Source: Gammaproteobacteria bacterium (GTDB lineage: Bacteria; Pseudomonadota; Gammaproteobacteria; Steroidobacterales; Steroidobacteraceae). From it: a DNA stretch of 64,000 bases. Location of the stretch: NCBI GenBank assembly GCA_009926865.1, contig RFOD01000008.1, positions 1-64,000 of the forward strand. The letters run 5' to 3'. Each line of letters opens with the position of its first letter. The stretch's first letter is position 1. The translations under genes and the position numbers were made by a program. The notes under the pieces were generated by a model that was not told the origin of the DNA, did not search any database, and saw only the letters and a list, made by a program, of their open reading frames with translations. Shown piece after piece: positions 1-10,281 of this stretch.

Positions 1-757
1 TGGCATACATAATCGGTGACCCAACCGCGCCCTTTGCTGGATCGTAGGCAAAGTGCTCGGGGTAGTACTGCTCGATCACGTAGTGAACGAGCTCGCGTAA
101 GCGCGCCTGCTCACTAAGAGCCGCATGGATTTCAAAGTTACCGAAGCGGATAAAGCTCGGCGCAACACGACAGACGATTGCCCCAGGCTCCGCTTCGGGA
201 TGTCCGTCATAAAACATATCCCGAATCACCTCATCGCCCGTCGCGACCAGACTGAGTGCTCGCGTGGTGGGCACCCCGAGTGCATGCATCGCCTCACTGC
301 ACACGAACTCTCTGAGGCTGGAGCGTAAGACCGCACGACCATCCGCAAAGCGGGAATAAGGCGTCGGTCCTGCCCCCTTAAGCTGTAGTTCCCACCGCTC
401 ACCAGAGGCTGAACGCAGTTCACCCAAACCAATGGCGCGACCGTCACCCAACTGTCCGGCCCAATGCCCAAATTGATGACCGCCATAACGCGCGGCATAG
501 GGCTTCATCCCCGGTGCCAATGCATTACCTGCCAAGACTTGGATGGCTGACTCACTATCGGCAGTCGGCCGAGCAAGATTGAGCTGCGCGGCGAGCGCAT
601 CCGACCAAGCGAGCAGCCTCGGAGCGCGCACGGGCGTGGGCTGCACCCGACTGAACATCACATCAGGCACCTGCCGAGGTCGGTTCGCACCCTCATGATC
701 GCCGGTCAGACGATCAACGAAGCTCGACTCGAAATTTAATTGTGTCCAATCGGTCAT
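1..757 (-). CDS. selO: SelO/YdiU family protein (protein adenylyltransferase), C-terminus beyond the window edge
   Basis: Not in the ORF track. Own translation from ATG (complement at 755-757): [17 protein letters not shown]...[27 protein letters not shown]...[49 protein letters not shown], typical of SelO. Confidence 0.9.
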   Translation of the reverse strand, partial: MTDWTQLNFESSFVDRLTGDHEGANRPRQVPDVMFSRVQPTPVRAPRLLAWSDALAAQLNLARPTADSESAIQVLAGNALAPGMKPYAARYGGHQFGHWAGQLGDGRAIGLGELRSASGERWELQLKGAGPTPYSRFADGRAVLRSSLREFVCSEAMHALGVPTTRALSLVATGDEVIRDMFYDGHPEAEPGAIVCRVAPSFIRFGNFEIHAALSEQARLRELVHYVIEQYYPEHFAYDPAKGAVGSPIMYA

Positions 758-823
758 GACTTCCCGCTTACACAGAGGGCGGAAGATTAACCGATCCGTG
801 GGGCGATCATGCCCATCGTGGCG

Positions 824-1888
824 TTATCGCACTCGAGGCGTACTCAAGTTAGGTCGCTGAAATATCTCATTGAGTAATACATTACGTTTCGCCACACCGC
901 GAATCTCAAGCGCATTCAAAAATTGCCGTGTCGCGTTCAACCATGACCTCGCTTCGGCCTGTCGACGACAGGCTGTGCGATCGAGCGTGAGCGCAGCGAG
1001 CGCGGCGCGTCTTAAATCCAGATCCAAAATACCCGTCACCCCGACGTCGACAACATCGATCGGCCCCGTCACCGGATAGGCTGCAATGGGTAGCCCGCAG
1101 GCCATCGCTTCGAGCATGACTAAACCAAACGTGTCGGTACGACTCGGAAAGACCAGGACATCCCCCAAAGCGAGAGTCTGCGCGAGTCGCTCTCCCCGCA
1201 ACATGCCAAAGAATTTGACTGCAGGGTATCGCTCCGCAAGCGACACACGCTCAGGCCCATCGCCAATGACCCACTTATCGCCTGGGAGATCAAGCTTAAG
1301 AAAGGCTTCAATATTTTTTTCGACAGCAACGCGGCCAAGATAAACAAAACGCGGTAATCCGCTCGAGGTAGCACGCCCCCGCGGCTGGAACAACTCGGTG
1401 TCCACACCCCGCCCCCACGTGGCCAGCCGGCGAAATCCGCGGCGAGCCAGCTGCTCACGCATGGTGGGCGTTGAGACCAAGGTACGCGCCGCCGGTTCAT
1501 GAAACCAGCGCAGATAGGCGTAACTGACGGTGAGCGGAATCGGAAACCGCGCGCGGACATACTCCGGAAACTGAGTATGGTAAGACGTTGTAAAAGATCG
1601 CTTTCGAAGTAAGCACCAAGCTCGAGCAGCGAGGCCTAAGGGGCCCTCCGTGGCAATATGAATCGCATCCGGATCAAAGCGATCAAGGCGGGCGGCGACC
1701 GTCGGCCCCGCCGCCCAGGCGAGACGAATCTCAGGATAGGTGGGACACGGAACGCTACGAAACCCCTCTGGAGAGACTCGTAGGCACTCTACCCCCAGAG
1801 AATCGAGCGTCACCAATGTTTGACGCAAAGTCGACACCACCCCGTTGACTTGGGGCTCCCACGCATCGGTAACGAGGGCGAGTCGCAT
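824..1888 (-). CDS. Glycosyltransferase family 4 (alpha-mannosyltransferase-like)
   Basis: MRLALVTDAWEPQVNGVVSTLRQT... and VFPSRTDTFGLVMLEAMACGLPIAAYPVTGP; start trimmed from the longest ORF to the conserved N-terminus. Confidence 0.85.
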   Translation of the reverse strand: MRLALVTDAWEPQVNGVVSTLRQTLVTLDSLGVECLRVSPEGFRSVPCPTYPEIRLAWAAGPTVAARLDRFDPDAIHIATEGPLGLAARAWCLLRKRSFTTSYHTQFPEYVRARFPIPLTVSYAYLRWFHEPAARTLVSTPTMREQLARRGFRRLATWGRGVDTELFQPRGRATSSGLPRFVYLGRVAVEKNIEAFLKLDLPGDKWVIGDGPERVSLAERYPAVKFFGMLRGERLAQTLALGDVLVFPSRTDTFGLVMLEAMACGLPIAAYPVTGPIDVVDVGVTGILDLDLRRAALAALTLDRTACRRQAEARSWLNATRQFLNALEIRGVAKRNVLLNEIFQRPNLSTPRVR

Positions 1889-1987
1889 TGGGTCAGGCTC
1901 GCAGAATTTCTTTGCACTCGTATTAAGGGGATACTGCAGTGAGCTTAAATCTACCGCTCGCGCGCTAATCCGGTAGCATGCGGAGCT

Positions 1988-2686
1988 ATGATCCGAATCG
2001 AATCGCTGCATCTTTATCCGGTCAAATCCGCGGCAGTCATCGATGTCCCGCAAAGCCTCGTCACTCCGCAAGGCCTACTCCACGATCGCAGTTGGCTCAT
2101 CGTCAATCCAGAAGGTCAATTTCTAACCCAGCGTACTCACCCGCAACTCGCCCGTCTGCAGACTGAGCTCACATCGCAGGGACTCTTGCTGCGCGATCCT
2201 CAGGCTGGAGACCTCCTGCTACCGTTAGAGCTGCCTGCTTGGGAAAGTGAGCACGAGCAGCCATTGCAAAAAGTGCGGGTCTGGAAGCGGGATATGCTGG
2301 CCTATGACACGGGTGATGTAGCTGCAGAGTTTGTGTCAAAGATTGTCGGGGAGCCTGCGCGCCTGATGCGCGCCAGCAAAGAGACCTTTCCCGACGGCTA
2401 TCCGCTACTACTGTGCACACAAGAGTCGCTGGCTGCGCTAAACGCCGAGTTACCTCAGTCCCTACCAATGAATCGATTTCGACCGAACATCGTGGTGAGT
2501 GGAATACCCGCCTGGCAGGAAGATCACCTTCAATACCTCACGATCGGCTCTGACATCATGCTTCGGCCCATGAAAGCCTGCACACGCTGCGTCATGACCA
2601 GCATTGATCAGGCAACGGGGGCGCGTAGCCTAAGTCCGCTGGAGGCATTACGCCGCTTGCGCTACGACCCCGCGCTCGCGGGGTGA
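1988..2686 (+). CDS. MOSC domain protein (YcbX-like)
   Basis: IESLHLYPVKSAAVIDV... N-terminal beta-barrel and MKACTRCVMTSIDQATG... Confidence 0.85.
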   Translation: MIRIESLHLYPVKSAAVIDVPQSLVTPQGLLHDRSWLIVNPEGQFLTQRTHPQLARLQTELTSQGLLLRDPQAGDLLLPLELPAWESEHEQPLQKVRVWKRDMLAYDTGDVAAEFVSKIVGEPARLMRASKETFPDGYPLLLCTQESLAALNAELPQSLPMNRFRPNIVVSGIPAWQEDHLQYLTIGSDIMLRPMKACTRCVMTSIDQATGARSLSPLEALRRLRYDPALAG

Positions 2687-2755
2687 CCTTTGGTCAGAAC
2701 CTGCGGGTCGATCGTGGCTTCGGCAAAGAAATTCGCGTGGGTGATCGAGTCGATG

Positions 2756-3833
2756 TCAGCTGGAAGCCGGCGCGGCATCCAACAACGGGACCCGAGACGT
2801 TACCTGACCTTTAAAATCAAGCCACGCGTGGTTTGCAAAATCATAGAGCTTGCAAGAGCGCACGCACTGGCGATAGGTCTGCCAGTTCATGCGATAGCTT
2901 TGGAATTGATTCTCAAAGCGCTCATTCAAAACTTGCTGGGCGCGTCGCAACTGGTACATGGGAATACGCGGATTCAGGTGATGCGCGTTGTGCTCCATGA
3001 TGTTGTGCAGTAAGCGATCGATACCGAACGACCGTCGCCGTGAGATAGGCCCGGTATCGCTGCCATTCATGTCGCTGCTGAAACCAAGCAATAGACGGAT
3101 GGGTGTGGTGCACAAAGACGACAAAACCCATCACCACGTTCCACAAGGCAAACGGCAGCACCACACCCAGAGCGAGCAGTAGCCACACATTCTGATCCGT
3201 CTGTAGTGCGACACCGACCACCACCGCAATCCAGGCCACCATCGCCACCGTCACCAAGGCGCTATCCCAATGATATTTGGCTCGGCTAGCACCGATTTGT
3301 CGTTTAGTGGCGAAGTAGAGCTTCTTCCACCACAACTCGAGGAAGTAATAGAGCCCCCAGCCCGCCCCACTACGATAAATACGTTCCAGGACTTTTCGAG
3401 AACGCGGCAACGCGTCGAACTCTTCTTTGGAGAACGGGGCCCAGACTTGATCGCGACCCTTCAGATTATTGAAACCGTGATGCGCCACGTTATGACCCAC
3501 ATCCCACAAACTGAAGGCCGTCATGGAGGGCAAGAACGCGATGCGTCCGACAATATCGTTTAACAGACGGCTCTTAAAGAAAGCGCCATGACAGGCATCA
3601 TGACCGATCAAAAAGAGGCGCACGATCCCGGCCGTCGCCAGCAATGACCCCAGAATTTTCCAGACCAGCCCGGCATCGACCAACACCAATGCCACCCCGC
3701 CAAGAAAAATAGCGAGATCCAATACAAACGCTAGCACGGGCTGAACGAAGCCCGCCTTTTCAAACGCGAGTAGCAAAGCCTTACGGCTAATCGTCGGTGC
3801 CGGAGGGGCTTGAGGCGGTCCGAGGGATTCCAT
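2756..3833 (-). pseudogene. Membrane fatty acid desaturase, apparently frameshifted near 3020-3040
   Basis: ORF 2922..3833 has HDACH and HNVAHHG boxes but ends in non-homologous RSLTAQHHGAQRA; the third box LLHNIMEHNAHHLNPRIPMYQL lies in the overlapping frame of ORF 2756..3124. Confidence 0.7.
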
Positions 3834-3842
3834 GTCTCACCT

Positions 3843-6800
3843 ATGCAACAACAAAGCCGTGAAAGTCTACTCGATTCGCCCGACTTGTCGATAAAATTGC
3901 GCATGTCTTGGGCCCTCAATGTCCGCTCGCATTCAGAGCACGAAGATGTTCGTGCGCTGCTCGTGCATGCCCCTTCGGCCACCACGCGCCTCACCGCTGA
4001 CGCCCTGACCCGCAAACTGGTCGCAGCGGCGCGTGCTCAGCACGCGGATCGCCCCTATCTCGATGCTTTTTTGCAGGAATTCGGGCTTTCCAATCAGGAA
4101 GGCATTGCACTCATGTGTCTGGCCGAATCACTGCTGCGCATTCCCGATGCTGCGACAGCCGATACGCTCATCGCCGAAAAGCTGGCAGGCGGTAACTGGG
4201 ATGCACACGCGGGGAAATCAGACTCGATATTTGTGAACGCCTCGACTTGGGGGCTCATGCTCACCGGGCGTTTAATTGAGCTTCCCGAACATATTCGTCG
4301 CGAGCCCCAGTCTTGGTTGCGCACCCTCACCCAGCGGGCGAGCGAACCGCTGATCCGCGAAGCCCTGAAGCGCGCGATGCAAATCATGGGGGGTGAGTTT
4401 GTCGTCGGTCGCGATATTCGCGAGGCGCTCACGCGTGCGGCCAAAGACTCCTCTCTGCAATACTGCTCCTTCGATATGCTCGGTGAGGGCGCGCGAACAG
4501 AAGCTGATGCGCAGCGCTACCATGAGGCCTATGAAAAGGCGATCTGTGCGATCGCTGAAACGAATGCGACGCAACATGCGATCTCGATCAAGCTCTCCGC
4601 CCTGCATGCGCGCTACTCGCTCGCCCAAGCGGACAGCGTCCGTCAGCATTTACTGCCACGCGCCATGGAGTTGGCGCGCCTGGCGGCCGAACGGGGCTTG
4701 CCGTTAACACTCGATGCGGAAGAACAAGACCGACTCGAAATCTCTCTCGAGATTCTCGAAGCGCTCATGCGTGACCCGCGCACCCGCAACTGGAGTGGAC
4801 TTGGATTAGCGGTACAAGCCTATGGACGCCGAGCACCGGCTGTCCTTACACATATATTGCAACGAAGTCGTGAACTTTCGCGTCCGCTCTGCATTCGACT
4901 CGTGAAAGGCGCCTACTGGGATAGCGAGATCAAACGCACTCAAGAAAGAGGCCTCAAAGAATACCCTGTCTATACTCGCAAAGTCTCCACGGATGTCGCT
5001 TATCTCGCTTGCGCCTCCATCTTATTACGCGCTCGAGAGGCCATCTACCCACAGTTTGCCACCCATAATGCGCACACCATCGCGAGTATTCTGAGCTTGC
5101 GCGATCAAATCCGGAGCAATGATCCTTCGGGTGTACCAGATTTCGAGTTTCAAAGATTACATGGCATGGGGATCTTGCTCTACACCGCAGCCAAAACACA
5201 TTGCGATAAATTTCCGCGGGTACGCGTCTATGCACCCGTAGGCCCCCATGCCGATTTGCTTGCGTATCTGGTGCGACGCTTACTCGAAAACGGCGCTAAT
5301 ACGTCTTTTGTCAATCGCTTCATGGACGAGCGTATCGCCGTGGACGATTTAGCCCAGGATCCTTTTACTGAAGTTGAAAACCGACTGACAGAGGGGGCGA
5401 TCGCCCACCCCTCAATCCCTCCACCCTCCCTGCTCTACGGTCCATCGCGACCGAACTCCTCAGGCGTGGATTTCGGATCTACCACGGAGCTCTCATACGT
5501 GCGTACTAACAGTCAAAAAAATCTCGCCCCATGGCCCATGCCCCCTTGGAGTCAGGCTGAGCAAGTCGAACAGGCATTTACGCAGGCGAGCCAAGCCTTT
5601 ATTCGTTGGCGCCTAACCCTTGTGAAGGACCGAGCCGCCTGTTTGCGACGGGCAGCCGATGCGCTCGAAGCGACGCGAGAGGATTTTTGGGCGTTACTCG
5701 TGCAAGAGGCAGGCAAGACGCTCCCCGATGCCGTCGCCGAGGTACGCGAAGCCATTGACTTTTGCCGCTACTACGCCGAATCAGCGGAAGCATTACAGAC
5801 TGAGGCCAAAATATTGGTGGGTCCGACCGGTGAACGTAACGAACTGACTCACGAGCCCCGCGGGGTGTGGGTCTGTATCAGCCCTTGGAATTTCCCACTC
5901 GCCATTTTCGCAGGGCAGCTCGTCGCAGCCTTGGTCACCGGTAACACCGTGGTCGCTAAGCCCGCTGAGCTCACACCCAGAATCGCCTTCGCGTTCGCCG
6001 ATATCCTCTACCGAGCAGGCATTCCACGCGACGCGCTACATCTTCTGCATATGGTGGGACGCGATTTTGGAGAGATCGCACTCAAACAAACTGCACTCGC
6101 CGGTGTCGTTTTTACAGGCTCGACCCGCACGGCGCTTTGGCTTAACCGAGCGCTCGCCGCCCGTGATGGCGCGATCTTGCCGCTGATCGCCGAGACCGGC
6201 GGCATTAATGCGATGGTGGTGGATTCCACCGCCCTCATCGAACAAGTGGTCGATGATGTGGTGAGCTCTGCTTTCGGCAGCGCGGGACAACGCTGCTCCG
6301 CATTGCGCTTGCTCTGCTTGCAGGAGGATATCGCCGATCGGAGCATTCACATGTTGCAAGGCGCGATGCAACGATTACGAATCGGCGACCCGGCGGATCC
6401 CGACACCGATGTGGGTCCACTCATTAGTCAGTCGGCCGCCGAGGGGCTAGAGACGCACGTGCGGCAACAACTCGAGCGAGGTGCCGCATTACTTGCGCAG
6501 ACAACGCTCCCTGACACAGACCGTTTGACTGAGATTCAACGCCAAGCGGGTATCGATCCTGAGCGATTCTTCGCACCGACACTTCTTGCACTCAATGAAA
6601 TCAGCGATCTGACCACCGAGGCGTTTGGTCCTGTGTTACACGTCGTGCGCTTTAAGGCCGCTGAACTCAGCAACACCTTGGCTGCTATTAAAGCCAATGG
6701 CTACGGCCTCACGCTCGGCATTCAGAGTCGATTGGATGACACACAACTCAAAGGCTTTACCCAGAGCATCGCGGGCAACGTCTATGTCAATCGCAACATG

Positions 6801-6965
6801 ATCGGTGCAGTGGTGGGCGTGCAGCCATTTGGGGGTACCGGTCTGTCTGGCACGGGACCTAAAGCGGGTGGACCCCACTATCTACAGCGCTTTACCACTG
6901 AGAGAACCTTGACGATCAACACCACGGCTACAGGTGGTAACACCGCGCTACTTAGCCTCGACTAG
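3843..6965 (+). CDS. putA: Bifunctional proline dehydrogenase / delta-1-pyrroline-5-carboxylate dehydrogenase, without an N-terminal RHH DNA-binding domain
   Basis: PRODH motifs (RLVKGAYWDSEIKRTQ, TFATHNAHT-like) and ALDH motifs (ISPWNFPLAIFAGQ, FTGSTRTA, AETGGINAM, SAGQRCSALR). Confidence 0.93.
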   Translation: MQQQSRESLLDSPDLSIKLRMSWALNVRSHSEHEDVRALLVHAPSATTRLTADALTRKLVAAARAQHADRPYLDAFLQEFGLSNQEGIALMCLAESLLRIPDAATADTLIAEKLAGGNWDAHAGKSDSIFVNASTWGLMLTGRLIELPEHIRREPQSWLRTLTQRASEPLIREALKRAMQIMGGEFVVGRDIREALTRAAKDSSLQYCSFDMLGEGARTEADAQRYHEAYEKAICAIAETNATQHAISIKLSALHARYSLAQADSVRQHLLPRAMELARLAAERGLPLTLDAEEQDRLEISLEILEALMRDPRTRNWSGLGLAVQAYGRRAPAVLTHILQRSRELSRPLCIRLVKGAYWDSEIKRTQERGLKEYPVYTRKVSTDVAYLACASILLRAREAIYPQFATHNAHTIASILSLRDQIRSNDPSGVPDFEFQRLHGMGILLYTAAKTHCDKFPRVRVYAPVGPHADLLAYLVRRLLENGANTSFVNRFMDERIAVDDLAQDPFTEVENRLTEGAIAHPSIPPPSLLYGPSRPNSSGVDFGSTTELSYVRTNSQKNLAPWPMPPWSQAEQVEQAFTQASQAFIRWRLTLVKDRAACLRRAADALEATREDFWALLVQEAGKTLPDAVAEVREAIDFCRYYAESAEALQTEAKILVGPTGERNELTHEPRGVWVCISPWNFPLAIFAGQLVAALVTGNTVVAKPAELTPRIAFAFADILYRAGIPRDALHLLHMVGRDFGEIALKQTALAGVVFTGSTRTALWLNRALAARDGAILPLIAETGGINAMVVDSTALIEQVVDDVVSSAFGSAGQRCSALRLLCLQEDIADRSIHMLQGAMQRLRIGDPADPDTDVGPLISQSAAEGLETHVRQQLERGAALLAQTTLPDTDRLTEIQRQAGIDPERFFAPTLLALNEISDLTTEAFGPVLHVVRFKAAELSNTLAAIKANGYGLTLGIQSRLDDTQLKGFTQSIAGNVYVNRNMIGAVVGVQPFGGTGLSGTGPKAGGPHYLQRFTTERTLTINTTATGGNTALLSLD

Positions 6966-7002
6966 TGACACCATCGCTTCGGGACACCATCACGCGACGT
7001 GC

Positions 7003-9660
7003 TCACAAGCGCCAGCTTGGCTGATCTGGATGTGAAGAGGACACCCGCTTCGCCTCCTCCGCCCACACCCGACGCTCGAGTCGCCCTGATTCACACAAGG
7101 CCTGCAACACGCCAAGTAACACATGATTGCGATCAACTTCAAAGAATTCTCTCAGAGCGCTGCGTTTATCGCTACGCCCAAAGCCATCGGTGCCGAGCGT
7201 CACATAACGACAGCCGAGCGGTAGATAACTTGCAATCATCTGAGGTACCGCTCGGACATAATCGGTCGCCGCGATGATCGGTGCATCTCCCGCGAGACAG
7301 CGCTGGACATGACTTTCGCGAGGGGGTAAGTCTGGATTCAATCGGTTCCAACGCTCTGTCTCTGACGCCTCTCGAGCGAGCTCACTAAAGCTCGTCACCG
7401 ACCATACCTCACACGCGATCCCGAACGACTCATATAAACGCTTTGCCGCCGCAATCACTTCGCGCAGAATAGTCCCTGAACCGAGCAATCGCACCGCCAC
7501 TCTCTCAGGCTGCCCTCCAAAGGTCGCATAGCGATACATTCCACGAATTACATGCTCTGCGTTCTGTGGTGCCAATGAAGGTTGTGCATAGTTCTCGTTC
7601 ATCACCGTGAGGTAATAAAACTCATCCACCCCCTCGGTGAGCATGCGCCGCATCCCATAATCAAAGATCACGGCCAGTTCCCCTGCAAACGCGGGATCAT
7701 AGGCACGGCAATTGGGGACAGTGGCCGCCACCAAATGACTTGATCCATCCTGGTGCTGTAGGCCTTCCCCGCTTAAGGTGGTACGTCCTGCTGTCGCCCC
7801 CAATAAAAAGCCACGGGCTCGCTGATCGGCGGCCGCCCAAATCAAATCCCCCACCCGCTGAAAACCAAAGATCGAGTAGTAGATATAGATCGGTAGTAAC
7901 GCGACCCCATGGGCGCTATAGGCGGTGGCGGCTGCAACCCAAGACGATAGCGCTCCGGCCTCAGTGATACCTTCCTCGAGTAATTGTCCGTCCCGACTTT
8001 CGCGATAAGAGAGCAAACTACCCGCGTCTTCAGGCTCATATAACTGCCCCATCGGCGAGTAAATACCAATCTGGCGAAAGAGACTCGCCATCCCAAAGGT
8101 ACGCGCCTCATCTGCCACGATCGGCACGATTCGCGGGCCCAATTGCTTATCGCGTAAAAGATTACTGACCAGTCTAACCACCGCCATTGTGGTCGACATT
8201 TCTTTGTTATCCGCCTCGAGGGCGAATTTTCCATAGCTCGCTAACTCAGGTATCGATAACGCGCCTGCGCTACGCCTACGAACCGGTAGCGGACCGCCCA
8301 ACTCGGCACGCCGATCCCGCAGGTAACGCATTTCCGCGCTGTCGTCAGCGGGCTTATAAAACTGCAGTTCAGCGACTTCTTGATCGGTCAGCGGCAAATT
8401 AAAGCGGTTACGAAACTCGAGCAAAGCGTCCACATCGAGCTTCTTCTCTTGGTGAGCCGTCATCCGCGATTCACCCGCTCGACCCATCCCATAGCCTTTT
8501 TTGGTCTTCGCGAGGATGACGGTCGGCTGACCTGTGTGCGCCTTGGCGGCAGCGAAGGCGGCATAGAGCTTACGCAAGTCATGCCCGCCGCGTTTCAGGC
8601 TATCGATCTCAGCCAGCGACATGTGAGCGATCAACGCTCGTAACTCAGGATCTAAAGCAAAGAAATGCTCCTGATTATAAGCTCCATCATTCGCGCCTAG
8701 CGTCTGGTATTGCCCATCCACGGTCGCTGCAAAGGCCTTTAGCAGGGCATGTTGCTTGTCGCGTGCGAAAAGCGCATCCCAATCTGACCCCCACAATACT
8801 TTGATCACATTCCAACCTGCGCCAGTGAAGAGCGCTTCGAGCTCCTGAATGATTTGCCCGTTACCTCGCACGGGCCCATCCAAGCGCTGTAAGTTGCAAT
8901 TAATGATGAAGGTCAGATTGTCGAGCTGCTCGCGGGCAGCCAGCGTCAGCGCTGCGATCGACTCCGGCTCATCCATTTCGCCATCACCAAAAATTCCCCA
9001 CACATGCCGCTGAGCGGTATCGGCTAATCCGCGATGGGCGAGATAGCGCATGAAGCGTGCTTGGTAGATCGCATTGATCGGACCGATCCCCATGGATCCG
9101 GTCGGGAACTGCCAAAAGTCGGGCATCAACCAGGGGTGTGGATAGGAGCACAAGCCCCCTCCGCCGACTTCTTGGCGGTACTGCGCCAACTCACTCTCTT
9201 GTATCCGACCCTCAAGAAACGCCCGAGCGTAAATACCCGGCGCAGAGTGAGGTTGAAAAAACACTAAGTCCGCTCCACCCTCAGCCTGCGGTCCACGAAA
9301 AAAATGATGCAGACCCGTCTCAAAGATTTCAGCAGCGGATGCATAGGTCGCCACATGGCCGCCCAACTCACCATAGGCTTTGTTCGCGCGTACCACCATC
9401 GCCAGCGCGTTCCAACGCATGATCGCAGTCAGTCGCTCCTCGATCGCCACATCGCCTGGGTGCACGACCTGCTCACGTAAGGGGATGGTGTTTTGATACG
9501 CCGAATAGGGCATCACATGCGCCACCACCCCGAGGCGTTGCGCCTCCTGCTCAAGGGCGGTAAGCAAATACAGCCCCCGATCGCGCCCCCCCGTCGCCAC
9601 ACTCGCGCGCAGCGCCTCTAACCACTCGTTGGTTTCTTGCGGGTCTTGGTCGTGCTTCAT
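7003..9660 (-). CDS. aceE: Homodimeric 2-oxoacid dehydrogenase E1 (AceE family; MdeB-like role possible)
   Basis: 885 aa: RWNALAMVVRANKAYGELGGHVATYASAA, FGDGEMDEPESIAAL, GTDGFGRSDKRSALREFFEVD. Confidence 0.9.
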   Translation of the reverse strand: MKHDQDPQETNEWLEALRASVATGGRDRGLYLLTALEQEAQRLGVVAHVMPYSAYQNTIPLREQVVHPGDVAIEERLTAIMRWNALAMVVRANKAYGELGGHVATYASAAEIFETGLHHFFRGPQAEGGADLVFFQPHSAPGIYARAFLEGRIQESELAQYRQEVGGGGLCSYPHPWLMPDFWQFPTGSMGIGPINAIYQARFMRYLAHRGLADTAQRHVWGIFGDGEMDEPESIAALTLAAREQLDNLTFIINCNLQRLDGPVRGNGQIIQELEALFTGAGWNVIKVLWGSDWDALFARDKQHALLKAFAATVDGQYQTLGANDGAYNQEHFFALDPELRALIAHMSLAEIDSLKRGGHDLRKLYAAFAAAKAHTGQPTVILAKTKKGYGMGRAGESRMTAHQEKKLDVDALLEFRNRFNLPLTDQEVAELQFYKPADDSAEMRYLRDRRAELGGPLPVRRRSAGALSIPELASYGKFALEADNKEMSTTMAVVRLVSNLLRDKQLGPRIVPIVADEARTFGMASLFRQIGIYSPMGQLYEPEDAGSLLSYRESRDGQLLEEGITEAGALSSWVAAATAYSAHGVALLPIYIYYSIFGFQRVGDLIWAAADQRARGFLLGATAGRTTLSGEGLQHQDGSSHLVAATVPNCRAYDPAFAGELAVIFDYGMRRMLTEGVDEFYYLTVMNENYAQPSLAPQNAEHVIRGMYRYATFGGQPERVAVRLLGSGTILREVIAAAKRLYESFGIACEVWSVTSFSELAREASETERWNRLNPDLPPRESHVQRCLAGDAPIIAATDYVRAVPQMIASYLPLGCRYVTLGTDGFGRSDKRSALREFFEVDRNHVLLGVLQALCESGRLERRVWAEEAKRVSSSHPDQPSWRL

Positions 9661-9731
9661 CCGCTTACTTTACTGCGGAAGCCCTGCGCAGATCATGCGG
9701 AAAAGTATGGCATTAGGATACTTAAGTAAAT

Positions 9732-9767
9732 TTTTATTCTGATTTTTATTTACATTTCAGAATAAAA
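9732..9767. promoter_or_regulatory. Perfect 11-bp inverted repeat, candidate Lrp/MdeR-type operator
   Basis: TTTTATTCTGA (9732-9742) / TCAGAATAAAA (9757-9767), 14-bp AT-rich spacer, directly before the Lrp-type gene and divergent from aceE. Confidence 0.7.
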
Positions 9768-9774
9768 TACTGCT

Positions 9775-10245
9775 ATGAAACTAGATTCCATCGATCGACA
9801 TATCTTGCGGGAATTGCAGCGCGACGCTCAGATCACCAACGTCGAGCTGGCCCGACGCGTGAACCTGTCCCCGTCGCCCTGCCTCGCCCGCGTGCGTGCG
9901 CTGCAAGAAATGGGGGTCATCCTCAGGCAGGTCACGCTTCTTGATCCTCGTCAGCTCAACTTAGGACTCAACGTCTTTATTCACGTCACGCTCGAGCGCC
10001 AAGTTGAGCACTCTCTCGATACCTTCGAGGCAACCATCACTCGCTTCGCCCAAGTCATGGAGTGCTATCTCATGACGGGAGATGCCGACTATTTATTGCG
10101 CGTGGTGGTATCAGACGTCGATGCGCTGCAGTCGTTCATCGTTGACAAACTCACCCGCATACCGGGTATCGCGAGCATTCGCTCCAGCGTGTCATTGAAA
10201 CAAGTAAAGTACGAGACGGCCCTGCCGCTGACCGATCCAACATAA
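9775..10245 (+). CDS. Lrp/AsnC family transcriptional regulator
   Basis: [44 protein letters not shown]... plus RAM domain. Confidence 0.93.
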   Translation: MKLDSIDRHILRELQRDAQITNVELARRVNLSPSPCLARVRALQEMGVILRQVTLLDPRQLNLGLNVFIHVTLERQVEHSLDTFEATITRFAQVMECYLMTGDADYLLRVVVSDVDALQSFIVDKLTRIPGIASIRSSVSLKQVKYETALPLTDPT

Positions 10246-10281
10246 CACCGACAATATCGCGCACTTTAGAAGACCCCAAGC

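Noticed and set aside
2666-2686. ACCCCGCG-CTCG-CGGGGT hairpin at the end of the MOSC gene as terminator
   Set aside because: Not followed by a T-tract on either strand
2690-3013. ORFs antisense to annotated genes (this one and many others in the track such as 11792-12034, 28547-28915, 55137-55496)
   Set aside because: Opposite a strongly supported gene or gene remnant, no recognisable domain; typical spurious ORFs of GC-rich DNA
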